Notes under the pieces: model-generated | What the model was told of the DNA's origin: nothing | The model's input: only the letters and a program-made list of their open reading frames with translations | Database searches by the model: none | Translations under genes and position numbers: made by a program | Source: Pseudomonas sp. PD9R | GTDB taxonomy: Bacteria > Pseudomonadota > Gammaproteobacteria > Pseudomonadales > Pseudomonadaceae | DNA length: 64,000 nt | Direction: 5' to 3' | Assembly (NCBI RefSeq): GCF_019200975.1 | Contig: NZ_JAHTMR010000015.1 | Coordinates: forward strand, 127,569 to 191,568 | Shown: positions 1 to 8,560 of the stretch, piece by piece | How the letters are laid out: each line of letters begins with the position of its first letter | Position numbering within the stretch: the first letter of the stretch is position 1

Positions 1-931
1 GACTGGTATTGGCTTCGCGAATCGCTTGCTGCAATGCGCCGTCGGCGCCCACCGCAGCGGCCCATTCGGCCAGTTGCGGCAGGTCGATGCTCGAATGCCG
101 GCTGTGCAAGTCCATGTGACCGGCGGCCAGTTTGCTGATCTTGCCGAAGCCTCCACAAATGCTGAGTTTGTCCACCGGCACTTTGCGCAGGTGTTTGAGT
201 ACTGCGCCGACAAAGTCGCCCATCTCGATCAGGGCAATTTCCGGCAGGTTGTAGACCCGGCGCATGGTGTCTTCACTGGCGTTGCCGGTGCAGGCGGCGA
301 TGTGCAGGTAGCCGTTGGTTTTCGCGACGTCGATGCCTTGATGGATCGAAGCGATGTAGGCCGCGCAGGAAAACGGCCGGACGATGCCACTGGTGCCGAG
401 GATCGACAGCCCGCCGAGAATTCCCAGGCGCGGGTTCATGGTTTTCAGCGCCAGTGCCTCGCCGTCCTCGACGCTGACAGTGACCTCGAAACCGCCGCCG
501 TAACCGAGTTCGTCAGCCAGTCGAGTCAGGTGATCGCTGATCATTCTGCGCGGCACCGGGTTGATCGCCGGTTCGCCGACACCCAGCACCAGCCCCGGCC
601 GGGTGACCGTGCCCACGCCGCGACCGGCGTTAAAGCGGATGCCCGGTTCGCCGCACAAGCGCACGTGCGAATAGAGCAGGGCGCCATGGGTTACGTCCGG
701 ATCATCGCCGGCGTCCTTGATGGTTCCGGCCTCGGCGCCGTCATCGGTCAGGCGGCAGAACTCCAGGCGCATCTGCACCTGTTTGCCCTTGGGCAGGACA
801 ATCTCCACCGCGTCCGCCTCCGTGCCCGCCAGCAGCAGGCGTGCCGCTGCAAGACTGGTGGCGGTGGCGCAGCTGCCCGTGGTCAGGCCGCTGCGCAGCG
901 GCGCGGGTTGTTCGGCGGTTTCGTCACGCAT
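1..931 (-). CDS. cbiD: Cobalt-precorrin-5B C1-methyltransferase CbiD (3' end outside window)
   Basis: The reverse-strand frame opens with ATG at 931 and stays open to the window edge, giving about 310 residues of a family usually near 365, so the C-terminus is missing. The start reads MRDETAEQPAPLRSGLTTGS, and the RSGLTTGSCA motif near residue 12 is characteristic of CbiD. CbiD transfers a methyl group from S-adenosylmethionine to C1 of the corrin ring with loss of the C20 fragment, in the cytoplasm. The start codon overlaps the 3' end of cobL by 8 bp, so the two are translationally coupled in one leftward arm. CbiD is classically an anaerobic-route enzyme, yet the other arm encodes CobG of the oxygen-dependent route. 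The frame was read by hand from the complement. Confidence 0.9.
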   Translation of the reverse strand, partial: MRDETAEQPAPLRSGLTTGSCATATSLAAARLLLAGTEADAVEIVLPKGKQVQMRLEFCRLTDDGAEAGTIKDAGDDPDVTHGALLYSHVRLCGEPGIRFNAGRGVGTVTRPGLVLGVGEPAINPVPRRMISDHLTRLADELGYGGGFEVTVSVEDGEALALKTMNPRLGILGGLSILGTSGIVRPFSCAAYIASIHQGIDVAKTNGYLHIAACTGNASEDTMRRVYNLPEIALIEMGDFVGAVLKHLRKVPVDKLSICGGFGKISKLAAGHMDLHSRHSSIDLPQLAEWAAAVGADGALQQAIREANTS

Positions 932-2135
932 CGTAAGGCTTCGTCACTTCCAGCAAGGTAATCGGCAATGCCTGACGCCAGGTATCGAAGTCGCCCAGCG
1001 GTTGCGCCTGGGCGATATGAATACGCGTCAGCTCGCCACCGTGCTGCTCACGCCAGCTCATCAGCGTCATTTCACTTTGCAGCGTAACTGCGTTGGCGAC
1101 CAGCCGGCCGCCGGGTTTGAGGGCAGCCCAGCAGGTGTCCAGCACGCCTTCGCGGGTGACACCGCCGCCGATGAAAATCGCGTCCGGACGTTCCAGCCCC
1201 AACAAGGCTTGCGGCGCACTGCCGCGAATCAGTTGCAGGCCAGGCACACCGAGAGCATCGCGGTTGTACTCGATCATCTGCTGCCGCCCTTCGTCGGCTT
1301 CGATGGCCAGCGCCCGGCAACTTGGGTGGGCGCGCATCCACTCGATGCCAATCGAGCCGCTGCCAGCGCCGACGTCCCACAGAAGCTCGCCGGGAACCGG
1401 TGCCAGGCGTGCGAGGGTGATTGCGCGCACGTCGCGTTTAGTCAGTTGGCCGTCATGCCTGAAGGCTGAGTCCGGCAGGCCGGCCAGGCGCGACAGGCGA
1501 GGTGTATTCGGTTCGGCAATGCAGTCGATGGCGATCAGGTTCAAATCGGCGACTTCCGGGTCGGTCCAGTCGCTGGCGATGCCGTCGATACGCCGCTCGG
1601 CGAGGCCGCCCAAGTGTTCCAGCACAGTGAAGCGACTCGGGCCGAAACCACGCTCTCGCAGCAATGCGGCAATTGCAGCGGGGCTATGGCGGTCGTTGCT
1701 CAGCACCAGCAAGCGCACGCCGCTGAACATTTGTGCGTTGAGTGCTGAAATCGGGCGAGCCACCACCGATAACGTGACGACCTCCTGCAATGGCCAGCCC
1801 ATTCTGGCGGCCGCGAGCGAGCAAGAAGAAGAGGCCGGCAGCGTCAGCATTTCATCGCTGGACAGTTGCCGGGCGAGGCTGGCGCCGACGCCGAAAAACA
1901 TCGGGTCGCCGCTGGCCAGCACGCAGACAGGCTCGCCGCGCCGGGCCAGCACAGGCTCAACCGAAAACGGACTTGGCCAGCCATGGCGCTCGCCCCGAAT
2001 GCACGGGGGCAACAGGTCCAGATGCCGCTGGCCGCCGAAGATCCGTGAGGCACGCAGCAGCGCGTGCCGGGCGTTCTTGCCCAGACCTTTGAAACCGTCT
2101 TCACCGATGCCTACTACCGTCAGCCAGGGGGTCAT
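924..2135 (-). CDS. cobL: Precorrin-6Y C5,15-methyltransferase (decarboxylating), CbiE-CbiT fusion
   Basis: A 403-residue two-domain protein. The N-terminal half is a tetrapyrrole methylase of CbiE type, beginning MTPWLTVVGIGEDG and containing ASGDPMFFG near residue 75. The C-terminal half is a Rossmann methyltransferase of CbiT type with the SAM loop WDVGAGSGSIGIEW near residue 260. CobL methylates C5 and C15 and decarboxylates the acetate side chain at C12. I chose the ATG at 2135 because TGAGGAA lies a proper distance upstream; the longer frame begins at a TTG at 2147 without a better ribosome site. It overlaps cbiD and is divergent from cobG, with an extra gene now lying between the two arms. 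Confidence 0.93.
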   Translation of the reverse strand: MTPWLTVVGIGEDGFKGLGKNARHALLRASRIFGGQRHLDLLPPCIRGERHGWPSPFSVEPVLARRGEPVCVLASGDPMFFGVGASLARQLSSDEMLTLPASSSCSLAAARMGWPLQEVVTLSVVARPISALNAQMFSGVRLLVLSNDRHSPAAIAALLRERGFGPSRFTVLEHLGGLAERRIDGIASDWTDPEVADLNLIAIDCIAEPNTPRLSRLAGLPDSAFRHDGQLTKRDVRAITLARLAPVPGELLWDVGAGSGSIGIEWMRAHPSCRALAIEADEGRQQMIEYNRDALGVPGLQLIRGSAPQALLGLERPDAIFIGGGVTREGVLDTCWAALKPGGRLVANAVTLQSEMTLMSWREQHGGELTRIHIAQAQPLGDFDTWRQALPITLLEVTKPYDA

Positions 2136-2346
2136 GCCGTTCCTCAATCACGCGTTCATCGTTGGTGGGCGGCATGATAACGCGGGTTCCTCGGGCTGAG
2201 TGCCTTCTCTTCCCGGCGGGGAGACAGCGGACATCAAATGTCGAGGATGTTTTTTTAGCTGGCGGTGCTTAATTGTTAGGGTGGTTTCACCTGCCACGAA
2301 AACGGCAGGATCAACAAACAAATGCCAGGAAGGCAGGACATCAATC

Positions 2347-3021
2347 ATGGATTCAATTTTGAATGACTCGCAGCGCGGTCTTGAATCGCCGCTGCAAAAC
2401 AGTGCTTCGGTACTCGAAAACAATCTGTTGGCGTTTTTCCCCGGGCTGTCCAGGGAAGATAAGCAGTACATCAAGAACAGCATGCGCTGGGCGGAGAGTC
2501 GCGCCGACCTTCGACATGACCGTAAACGCGAGCCGGCTCAATGGTTCGAGTTCTACTCGGGCATGCTCTGGTCTGTCGGCTGGAGCCTGGAACACCAGCC
2601 CGTGGTGGTTATCGACAACAACTACACTGGCAACCTGGTGGACAGTTGGTCGAAGGCCTTGTCGACGCAAGTGAGCCGGGCGAAATTGAGGTTGATCAAA
2701 GAAACCTTCGGCGTTCTTGAACATGATCGTTCGGCGCTCGATTTGTTGACTGCCAGAGCCCAGCAATCCGGCGACTTTCGCTTTCTGCCAGCAGAGTACA
2801 GCCGTGCTGGCGAGCTGGAGATGCTGATCACCAATGTCCGCTTGCTCAGTTTGAACTGGAGCTCCAGATTGCTGTTCTGGGATGTCGAGCATCCCCGGTC
2901 GCAACTGGATATTCGGGTACGGCGGTTCGCGATCAAAACGCGGGAAATGAGCAAGTACCGCGAAAAGCTGGAAGCGGCAGTGAAGGAAATGCGCCTGACG
3001 GAGATTGAGTTGACGCTGTAA
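2347..3021 (+). CDS. Uncharacterised protein, 224 aa, related to the gene pair after cobJ
   Basis: I do not recognise a named family. The ATG at 2347 follows AGGAAGGCAGGACATCAATC, a good ribosome site; the frame is open further upstream but without one. The protein has no signal peptide or membrane segment. It starts MDSILNDSQRGLES, has a polar helical N-terminal half with QWFEFYSGMLWSVGWSLE near residues 62-79, and a C-terminal half of predicted beta strands ending in a charged helix. Layout and spaced identities (a W/F..FY...L...GW motif, then SWSKAL-type helices, then an acidic residue plus Y/R-rich tail) match the protein at 7692 and, in its C-terminal half, the one at 8561. It sits alone between the divergent cob arms. 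Function unknown; likely cytosolic. Confidence 0.8.
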   Translation: MDSILNDSQRGLESPLQNSASVLENNLLAFFPGLSREDKQYIKNSMRWAESRADLRHDRKREPAQWFEFYSGMLWSVGWSLEHQPVVVIDNNYTGNLVDSWSKALSTQVSRAKLRLIKETFGVLEHDRSALDLLTARAQQSGDFRFLPAEYSRAGELEMLITNVRLLSLNWSSRLLFWDVEHPRSQLDIRVRRFAIKTREMSKYREKLEAAVKEMRLTEIELTL

Positions 3022-3054
3022 CGGCAATCGGGCGCTGGCAATCCGACCGGAGTC

Positions 3055-3085
3055 TTTTCATGCCGTGAAGCAAAGCAGGCATAAT
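3055..3085 (+). promoter_or_regulatory. Possible promoter of the cobG-H-I-J operon
   Basis: CATAAT at 3080-3085 resembles a sigma-70 -10 hexamer. TTTTCA at 3055-3060 is a weak -35 candidate at 19 bp spacing. This would start transcription about 60 bp before the preferred cobG ATG. I saw no cobalamin-riboswitch B12 box here or upstream of cobL. Confidence 0.3.
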
Positions 3086-3148
3086 ACCGCGCACTTTTGC
3101 CGCCAATCGCTTCGCCACCTGAACGGGTCACCTTTGAACCAACGCCCG

Positions 3149-4456
3149 ATGTCCATCGCCTTACGCCCCTCGGCCTGTCCGGGGTTGCTGCGTATTGTCC
3201 CGGCGCTGGATGGCGGTATCTGCCGTATCAAATTGACCGGCGGCTCGATCAGCGCCGTTCAGGCCATGGCGGTGGCGAACGCAGCCGAGCGTTTCGCCAG
3301 CGGAGCCATCGAAGCGACCAATCGCGCCAACCTGCAGATACGTGGCATCGGCGGCGAACAAACGGCATTGATCGACGGTTTGCTGGAGGCGGGGCTGGGG
3401 CCGCAAAGTGCGGCGGGCGATGACGTACGCAACCTGATGCTCAGCCCGAGCGCCGGGATCGATCGGCAGATGCTGTTCGACACTCGCCCGCTGGCGGAGC
3501 AGATCCTGGCCACCGTGCAGCGACACGAACATTTCCATGACCTCAGCGCCAAGTTCGCCGTGCAACTGGATGGCGGCGAAGCCCTGGCGATGCTTGAACA
3601 TCCCCATGACCTGTGGCTCTCGGCTTTCGAGCGCGACGGCGCACGAGGCTGGGCGTTCGGACTGGCGGGGTGCCCAACGGATGCGCCAGCGGGTTCGGTG
3701 GCGCTGCAACATGGCCACGATCTTGTGGTAGCTGTGCTTGAGTTGTTCCTCGATCTGGCGCGTCCCGAGCAAACGCGGATGCGTCATTTGCTGGCCGAAC
3801 AGTCGACCGAAGAATTGCTGGCGCGACTGGCCGAGCGTTTGCCGGTTCAAGCCATTACAGGCTGGCGGCGCACCTCGGGTGCAGACGTTCTGCACATTGG
3901 CGTTCACCCCCAGGCTGAAGCTGGGCGGGTCTACATTGGCACCGTGCCACCGCTGGGACGGCTTGACCCCACAATGCTTCGGGGCGCTGCGCAACTGGCG
4001 CAAGCGTTTGGCGACGCGAGCCTGCGATTCACCCCTTGGCAAAACCTGTTGTTGCCCAATGTCTGCCAAGCGCACGCCGCTGAAGTTGTTCAACGGCTGG
4101 AGCAATTGGGCCTGTTATGCAACGCCGGTCAGCCGCTGTCGCGATTGATCGCCTGCACCGGTTCAGCGGGTTGCGGCAAAGGCCTGGCCGACACCAAGGG
4201 CGATGCCCGGCAATTGGCCGCGTTGCTGCAACGCCACGGACAGGTGCTGAATGTGCATCTGTCCGGCTGCTCGCGCTCGTGCGCCGCCGCACATACTGCG
4301 CCGGTGACGCTGCTGGCCGTTTCTCCCGGTCATTACGACCTCTATTTTCGCGATGCAGCGCAGCCGGGTTTCGGCGCGCTGCACGCACGCAAACTTACTA
4401 TTGAAGCGGTCGCAGCCTTGCTCGACGCCCGCTCACGGAGCCCCCTTGATGCTTGA
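3149..4456 (+). CDS. cobG: Precorrin-3B synthase CobG
   Basis: CobG is a nitrite/sulfite-reductase-like iron-sulfur enzyme that uses oxygen to hydroxylate C20 of precorrin-3A and form the ring lactone; it defines the aerobic B12 route. The sequence has two ferredoxin-like halves and the cluster-binding cysteines in CTGSAGCGKG and SGCSRSC near residues 350 and 388. The frame is open back to a GTG at 3065, but those 28 residues look non-conserved and carry the promoter-like CATAAT, so I prefer the ATG at 3149 (MSIALRPSACPG, 435 aa). No strong ribosome site precedes it, so the start is uncertain. The 3' end overlaps cobH (ATGCTTGA), indicating coupled translation. Confidence 0.92.
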   Translation: MSIALRPSACPGLLRIVPALDGGICRIKLTGGSISAVQAMAVANAAERFASGAIEATNRANLQIRGIGGEQTALIDGLLEAGLGPQSAAGDDVRNLMLSPSAGIDRQMLFDTRPLAEQILATVQRHEHFHDLSAKFAVQLDGGEALAMLEHPHDLWLSAFERDGARGWAFGLAGCPTDAPAGSVALQHGHDLVVAVLELFLDLARPEQTRMRHLLAEQSTEELLARLAERLPVQAITGWRRTSGADVLHIGVHPQAEAGRVYIGTVPPLGRLDPTMLRGAAQLAQAFGDASLRFTPWQNLLLPNVCQAHAAEVVQRLEQLGLLCNAGQPLSRLIACTGSAGCGKGLADTKGDARQLAALLQRHGQVLNVHLSGCSRSCAAAHTAPVTLLAVSPGHYDLYFRDAAQPGFGALHARKLTIEAVAALLDARSRSPLDA

Positions 4457-5075
4457 TTACATCCGCGACGGTCAGGAGATCTATCGCAACTCCTTCGCGA
4501 TCATTCGCGCCGAGGCCAACCTTGCGCGAATCCCGGCCGATCTGGAAAAACTCGCGGTTCGCGTGATCCACGCCTGTGGCATGGTCGACGCCATCGACGG
4601 TTTGCAGTTTTCCGAAGGCGCGGGCAAGGCCGGGCGCGATGCGCTGGCCGCCGGTGCGCCGATCCTGTGTGATGCGCGGATGGTGTCCGAAGGCGTGACC
4701 CGCGCGCGGTTGCCGGCGAACAATCAGGTCATTTGCACCCTGCGCGACGACAGCGTTCCTGAACTGGCCCGTGAATTGGGCAACACCCGTTCCGCCGCCG
4801 CGCTGGAGCTGTGGCGTCCGCACCTGGAAGGCAGCGTGGTGGTAATCGGCAATGCGCCGACCGCGTTGTTTTACCTTCTGGAAATGATCGACGCCGGCGC
4901 GCCGAAACCGGCGCTGATCCTTGGCTTCCCGGTGGGCTTCGTCGGTGCCGCCGAATCCAAGGCAATGCTCGCCGCAGACAGTCGCGGCGTGCCTTTCGTC
5001 ATCATGCAAGGTCGGCTGGGTGGTAGCGCCATGGCCGCCGCCGCCGTCAATGCCCTCGCCACGGAGATCGAATAA
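4449..5075 (+). CDS. cobH: Precorrin-8X methylmutase CobH
   Basis: A 208-residue protein beginning MLDYIRDGQEIYRNSFAIIR, a typical CobH/CbiC N-terminus. The catalytic histidine lies in VIHACGMVD near residue 40, and the GFPVGFVGAAESK motif lies near residue 160. It moves the C11 methyl group to C12, converting precorrin-8X to hydrogenobyrinic acid. The start overlaps the cobG stop by 8 bp and its stop overlaps the cobI ATG (TAATG), so cobG-H-I-J is one tightly coupled cytoplasmic operon. Length is normal for the family. Confidence 0.96.
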   Translation: MLDYIRDGQEIYRNSFAIIRAEANLARIPADLEKLAVRVIHACGMVDAIDGLQFSEGAGKAGRDALAAGAPILCDARMVSEGVTRARLPANNQVICTLRDDSVPELARELGNTRSAAALELWRPHLEGSVVVIGNAPTALFYLLEMIDAGAPKPALILGFPVGFVGAAESKAMLAADSRGVPFVIMQGRLGGSAMAAAAVNALATEIE

Positions 5076-5806
5076 TGCAGCAACCTGGACGTTTGATCGG
5101 CCTTGGCGTCGGCCCTGGTGATCCGGAACTGATTACCGTCAAAGCCCTGCGCCTGCTGCGCGAGTCGCCGGTGGTGGCGTACTTCGTCGCCAAGGGTAAA
5201 AAGGGCAACGCCTTCGGCATCATCGAAGCGCATTTACAGGATGCACAAACGTTGTTGCCATTGGTGTACCCGGTGACCACCGAGGCACTGCCGGCGCCGC
5301 TGTCCTACGAGCAGGTGATCAGCGATTTCTACGATGCCGCTGGTGAGCAACTGGCCGCGCACCTGGATGCGGGCCGTGATGTGGCGGTGATCTGCGAAGG
5401 TGATCCGTTCTTCTACGGCTCCTATATGTACTTGCACGACCGCCTCTCCGAGCGCTATGAGGCTGAAGTCGTGCCCGGCGTCTGCTCGATGCTCGGCGGT
5501 GCTTCGGTGCTCGGTGCGCCACTGGTGTATCGCAATCAGAGCCTGTCGGTGTTGTCCGGTGTGTTGCCCCTCGACGAACTCAAGCGCCGCCTGGCCGATG
5601 CCGATGCTGCGGTGATCATGAAGCTGGGGCGTAACTTTCCTAAGGTGCGTCAGGTGCTGGAAGAACTTGGTCTGGCCGAGCGGGCGCTGTACGTCGAGCG
5701 CGCGACCATGGCCAATCAGAAAATCGTCCCGCTGGATGAAGTCGAGCCGATGTCCTCGCCGTACTTCTCGCTGATCATCGTTCCCGGTGAAAGGTGGCAA
5801 GGCTGA
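5075..5806 (+). CDS. cobI: Precorrin-2 C20-methyltransferase CobI
   Basis: A 243-residue tetrapyrrole methylase. It begins MQQPGRLIGLGVGPGDPELI, with the GVGPGDPELIT loop of the family. The second SAM-site motif ICEGDPFFYGSYMY lies near residue 107, followed by the VPGVCSM loop. It adds the C20 methyl group that is later lost during ring contraction. Start and stop overlap cobH and cobJ respectively (TAATG and TGATG), so stoichiometric translation is likely. Length is typical of CobI/CbiL. Confidence 0.96.
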   Translation: MQQPGRLIGLGVGPGDPELITVKALRLLRESPVVAYFVAKGKKGNAFGIIEAHLQDAQTLLPLVYPVTTEALPAPLSYEQVISDFYDAAGEQLAAHLDAGRDVAVICEGDPFFYGSYMYLHDRLSERYEAEVVPGVCSMLGGASVLGAPLVYRNQSLSVLSGVLPLDELKRRLADADAAVIMKLGRNFPKVRQVLEELGLAERALYVERATMANQKIVPLDEVEPMSSPYFSLIIVPGERWQG

Positions 5807-7509
5807 TGACTCGTCCAGTTCCGGCGATTGTCATTCTCGGCAATGGCAGCCTCGCGACCGCGCGCAGCATTCAGCAGCTCTACCCCGGAGCGCTGATCCA
5901 CGGCCTGGCCGAACGGGTCGACGGTGCGGACCGCGTCTACCGCGAGTTCGGTGCGACCCTGCGTGAGCTTTATCAACAGGACACGCCGATCATCGCCTTG
6001 TGCGCGGCCGGAATTGTCATTCGCACACTCGCGCCGTTGCTGCTGGAGAAAGGCGTCGAGCCGCCGGTGCTGGCGGTTGCCGAAGACGGCAGCGCGGTAG
6101 TGCCGCTGCTTGGAGGCTTGGGCGGCGTGAACGTTTTGGCGCGTGAAATTGCGGCCCATCTCGACGTCGCGGCGGCTATCACCACCAGTGGCGAACTGCG
6201 TTTCGGCACCTGCCTGCTCAACCCTCCCAGCGGATATACCTTGGGCGATCTGGCGTTGGGCAAGCGTTTCGTTTCCGATTTGCTGGCGGGGGAAACGGTA
6301 CGCATCGAAGGTTCGGCACCGTGGTTGGCGCAGGCGCAGTTGCCTGAAGATCAGCAGGCACGGCTGACGGTGCATGTCGGCCATGCCGAGCGCGCGCCGG
6401 CCGCTAACGAATTGCTGATCTATCCGCGCAATGTGCTGGTTGCCGTGACAGGCGACGTGGCGGATAGGCCGGGGGCCATTCGCGAGGCGCTGCATCAGGC
6501 CAAAATCGCCGTGCAATCGGTGGCGTGCTTGTTGGCCGCTGATACCGAAATGGCCAGTGCCACGTTGCGCGAAGCAGCGCTCGAATTGGGTGTGCCATTG
6601 CGTTTTGTCAGCGCTGTTGGTGTGGCCAGCGCGTTGGCGCGCCAGGCTATCGGGCAGTCAGTTTCCATCGTTGGTGATGACGCGATTGCCATTGCACTCG
6701 CCGAGCAGCCGCTGGACCCGTTGCAGATCGGCCGTCCTCGCGGGCGTCTGGCCGTGATCGGCCTGGGGCCCGGCGCTGCCGAGCTGATGGTGCCGGCGGT
6801 CAAGGCGGAGCTGGCTCGGGCCAATGATGTACTGGGTTACGAAACCTACGTGCGGATGGCCGGGCCGTTCCGCGCAGACCAGGTACTGCATTGCACCGAC
6901 AATCGTGAGGAAATGCAGCGCGCCCGCCACGCCTTCGAACTGGCGGCCCAAGGGCGCTCGGTGGTGGTGGTTTCTTCCGGTGACCCCGGTGTTTTTGCCA
7001 TGGCGGCGGCGGTGCTGGAAGCGCTTCATGAGTCCACCGATGCCGCATGGCACAACGTCGATCTTGAAATCCTTCCGGGTGTGTCCGCCTCGCTGGCGAC
7101 GGCGGCCCAGGCCGGTGCGCCGTTGGGCCATGACTTCTGCGTGCTGTCGCTGTCGGACAACCTCAAACCGTGGTCGATCATCGAGAAACGTCTGGACCTG
7201 GCGGCCCAGGCTGACCTGGCCCTGGCGTTCTACAACCCGATCTCGCGCTCGCGCCCGTGGCAATTGGGGCAGGCGCTGGACATCGTTTCCCGTCACCGCA
7301 CACCTGACACCGCTGTTGTACTCGGGCGGGATATCGGTCGGCCGGGGCAGACCTTGCGGGTCACGACCCTCGGGCAATTGACGCCTGACCAGGTCGATAT
7401 GCGCACCATGGTGTTGATCGGCTCATCCACGACTTGTGTGTTCCCGCGGTCCGGAGGTGGCGATTGGGTGTACACGCCACGCTGGTATGGCGATAAACCC
7501 AACGCGTGA
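5806..7509 (+). CDS. cobJ: CbiG-CobJ fusion: lactone hydrolase domain plus precorrin-3B C17-methyltransferase
   Basis: A 567-residue fusion starting at the ATG that overlaps the cobI stop; an upstream in-frame GTG at 5794 is less likely. Residues 1 to about 305 are CbiG-like, with ALCAAGIVIRTLAPLL near residue 65 and a C-terminal SVAC/FVSAVGVASALAR segment. From about residue 310 (RLAVIGLGPGAAELM) to the end is a tetrapyrrole methylase of CobJ/CbiH type with VVSSGDPGVFAMA near residue 385 and EILPGVSAS. CobJ methylates C17 and contracts the ring. CbiG opens the lactone in the anaerobic route. The fused form is, as I recall, usual for Pseudomonas. Last gene of the operon, followed by a terminator. 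Confidence 0.95.
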   Translation: MTRPVPAIVILGNGSLATARSIQQLYPGALIHGLAERVDGADRVYREFGATLRELYQQDTPIIALCAAGIVIRTLAPLLLEKGVEPPVLAVAEDGSAVVPLLGGLGGVNVLAREIAAHLDVAAAITTSGELRFGTCLLNPPSGYTLGDLALGKRFVSDLLAGETVRIEGSAPWLAQAQLPEDQQARLTVHVGHAERAPAANELLIYPRNVLVAVTGDVADRPGAIREALHQAKIAVQSVACLLAADTEMASATLREAALELGVPLRFVSAVGVASALARQAIGQSVSIVGDDAIAIALAEQPLDPLQIGRPRGRLAVIGLGPGAAELMVPAVKAELARANDVLGYETYVRMAGPFRADQVLHCTDNREEMQRARHAFELAAQGRSVVVVSSGDPGVFAMAAAVLEALHESTDAAWHNVDLEILPGVSASLATAAQAGAPLGHDFCVLSLSDNLKPWSIIEKRLDLAAQADLALAFYNPISRSRPWQLGQALDIVSRHRTPDTAVVLGRDIGRPGQTLRVTTLGQLTPDQVDMRTMVLIGSSTTCVFPRSGGGDWVYTPRWYGDKPNA

Positions 7510-7515
7510 TTGATG

Positions 7516-7536
7516 ACGGCCCTTCGGGGCCGTTTT
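7516..7536 (+). terminator. Intrinsic terminator of the cobG-H-I-J operon
   Basis: Stem ACGGCCC (7516-7522), TTCG loop, GGGCCGT (7527-7533), then a short T run, starting 7 bp after the cobJ stop. Confidence 0.88.
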
Positions 7537-7691
7537 CATTTGTCTGAATTGTCCTTTGCAGCTTGAAAATGGCGAACTTTTTTTGCTTCTGAAATTAATT
7601 GAATTCCTTGTTGTTTGATTGACTTTGGTTTGGGCGTTAGTTTGCTCTTGCGCCACGATGGCGCTTAGTTAATTTGAAAGGAATCAATGTA

Positions 7692-8507
7692 ATGACCAAG
7701 TTTAATGTTCAGGAAGTATCTGTTGCTGACCGCATCGCGTTATTCGAAGAGAACAACACGTTTCTCGCTCAGCAGCCCATCGCCCGATCGTTTACAGGCT
7801 TTTCCGCTGCACAGTTGCCTATCGACAAGGACGAGCTGAATGCTGCCATCATGGGGAGCGGCATCGCCGGTTTCGATAGCAGCATGTCCAAACGAAGCAA
7901 GCGTATTGTAAAAAACACCTATATGTACGCAGATCTGGTTGCCTTGCTTAAATACCCTGCGCCAAAACAAAGAGAACAGCGTTACGAAGAGTTCATGAGG
8001 CTGATGAAACTCGCGGGATGGTTTGCTTTTAGTTCACCGTATAACCGCTATCAGGCAACTTCGCAGAAGTTGAGCATGGATAATCTTGCCCTCGGCGTTC
8101 TTCATACGGCAGTGACTGCCGCTGTCAGCAAAGGAGCGGCGGCCTTGAAAGTACTGTCCAGCGTGGCGGATGCGACCATGAATGCGCTGAAAAACGAGCC
8201 CGAGGCGTTGAAACTGTTCGAGCGCAATTCCAAGAAAGCCGAGGGCGGCAATTTCTGTATGTCGAGTGCCCTGGAAGGAGCTGATGGCGACATCACCATG
8301 GCAATCGCGGCGGTTCAGTACTTTACCAGCGCCCAACCGACCAAAGTGCTGTTCGTGGAATGGAGCAGCTCTAATGTCGAAATCTACAACGGCGCAGCCA
8401 CCATGCACATTGATGAAGAAGACTACTTGATGGTCGAGCCGTTGATCGTGAAGGCCTTGGCCGAGCAACGCCAAAAGGCGATCAGCTACGAGTTCGGCGC
8501 AGCCTGA
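7692..8507 (+). CDS. Uncharacterised protein, 271 aa, paralogue-like to the genes at 2347 and 8561
   Basis: No named family recognised. The ATG at 7692 follows GAAAGGAATC; an in-frame ATG six codons earlier has no such site. The protein has an unstructured N-terminal 60 residues, then KNTYMYADLVALLKYP, then RYEEFMRLMKLAGWFAFS near residue 102, a long helical segment (AVTAAVSKGAAALKVL), and a C-terminal beta region (KVLFVEWSSSNVEIYNG) closing with an acidic EEDY motif and a basic helix. There is no signal peptide. The region before it (7537-7691) is AT-rich compared with its surroundings, as is often seen in acquired genes. A strong hairpin separates it from a second gene of related type, suggesting a two-gene unit with attenuated read-through. 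Confidence 0.82.
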   Translation: MTKFNVQEVSVADRIALFEENNTFLAQQPIARSFTGFSAAQLPIDKDELNAAIMGSGIAGFDSSMSKRSKRIVKNTYMYADLVALLKYPAPKQREQRYEEFMRLMKLAGWFAFSSPYNRYQATSQKLSMDNLALGVLHTAVTAAVSKGAAALKVLSSVADATMNALKNEPEALKLFERNSKKAEGGNFCMSSALEGADGDITMAIAAVQYFTSAQPTKVLFVEWSSSNVEIYNGAATMHIDEEDYLMVEPLIVKALAEQRQKAISYEFGAA

Positions 8508-8515
8508 GCATCATG

Positions 8516-8544
8516 AAAGTCAGAGGTGCGAGCCTCTGACTTTT
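8516..8544 (+). terminator. Strong hairpin between the two unassigned genes (terminator or attenuator)
   Basis: Perfect 11-bp stem AAAGTCAGAGG (8516-8526) and CCTCTGACTTT (8533-8543) around TGCGAG, followed by T. It ends 17 bp before the next ATG, so it lies within the 5' region of the downstream gene. Confidence 0.75.
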
Positions 8545-8560
8545 CACAAGGACGACAGTC

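Noticed and set aside
26..961. Long rightward open frame over cbiD
   Set aside because: It is the antisense shadow of cbiD; the reverse frame carries the CbiD signature and ATG at 931.
2136..2346. Possible cobalamin riboswitch in the cob promoter region
   Set aside because: No B12 box or riboswitch-like core seen upstream of cobL or cobG; only a normal intergenic space and a ribosome site for the 2347 gene.
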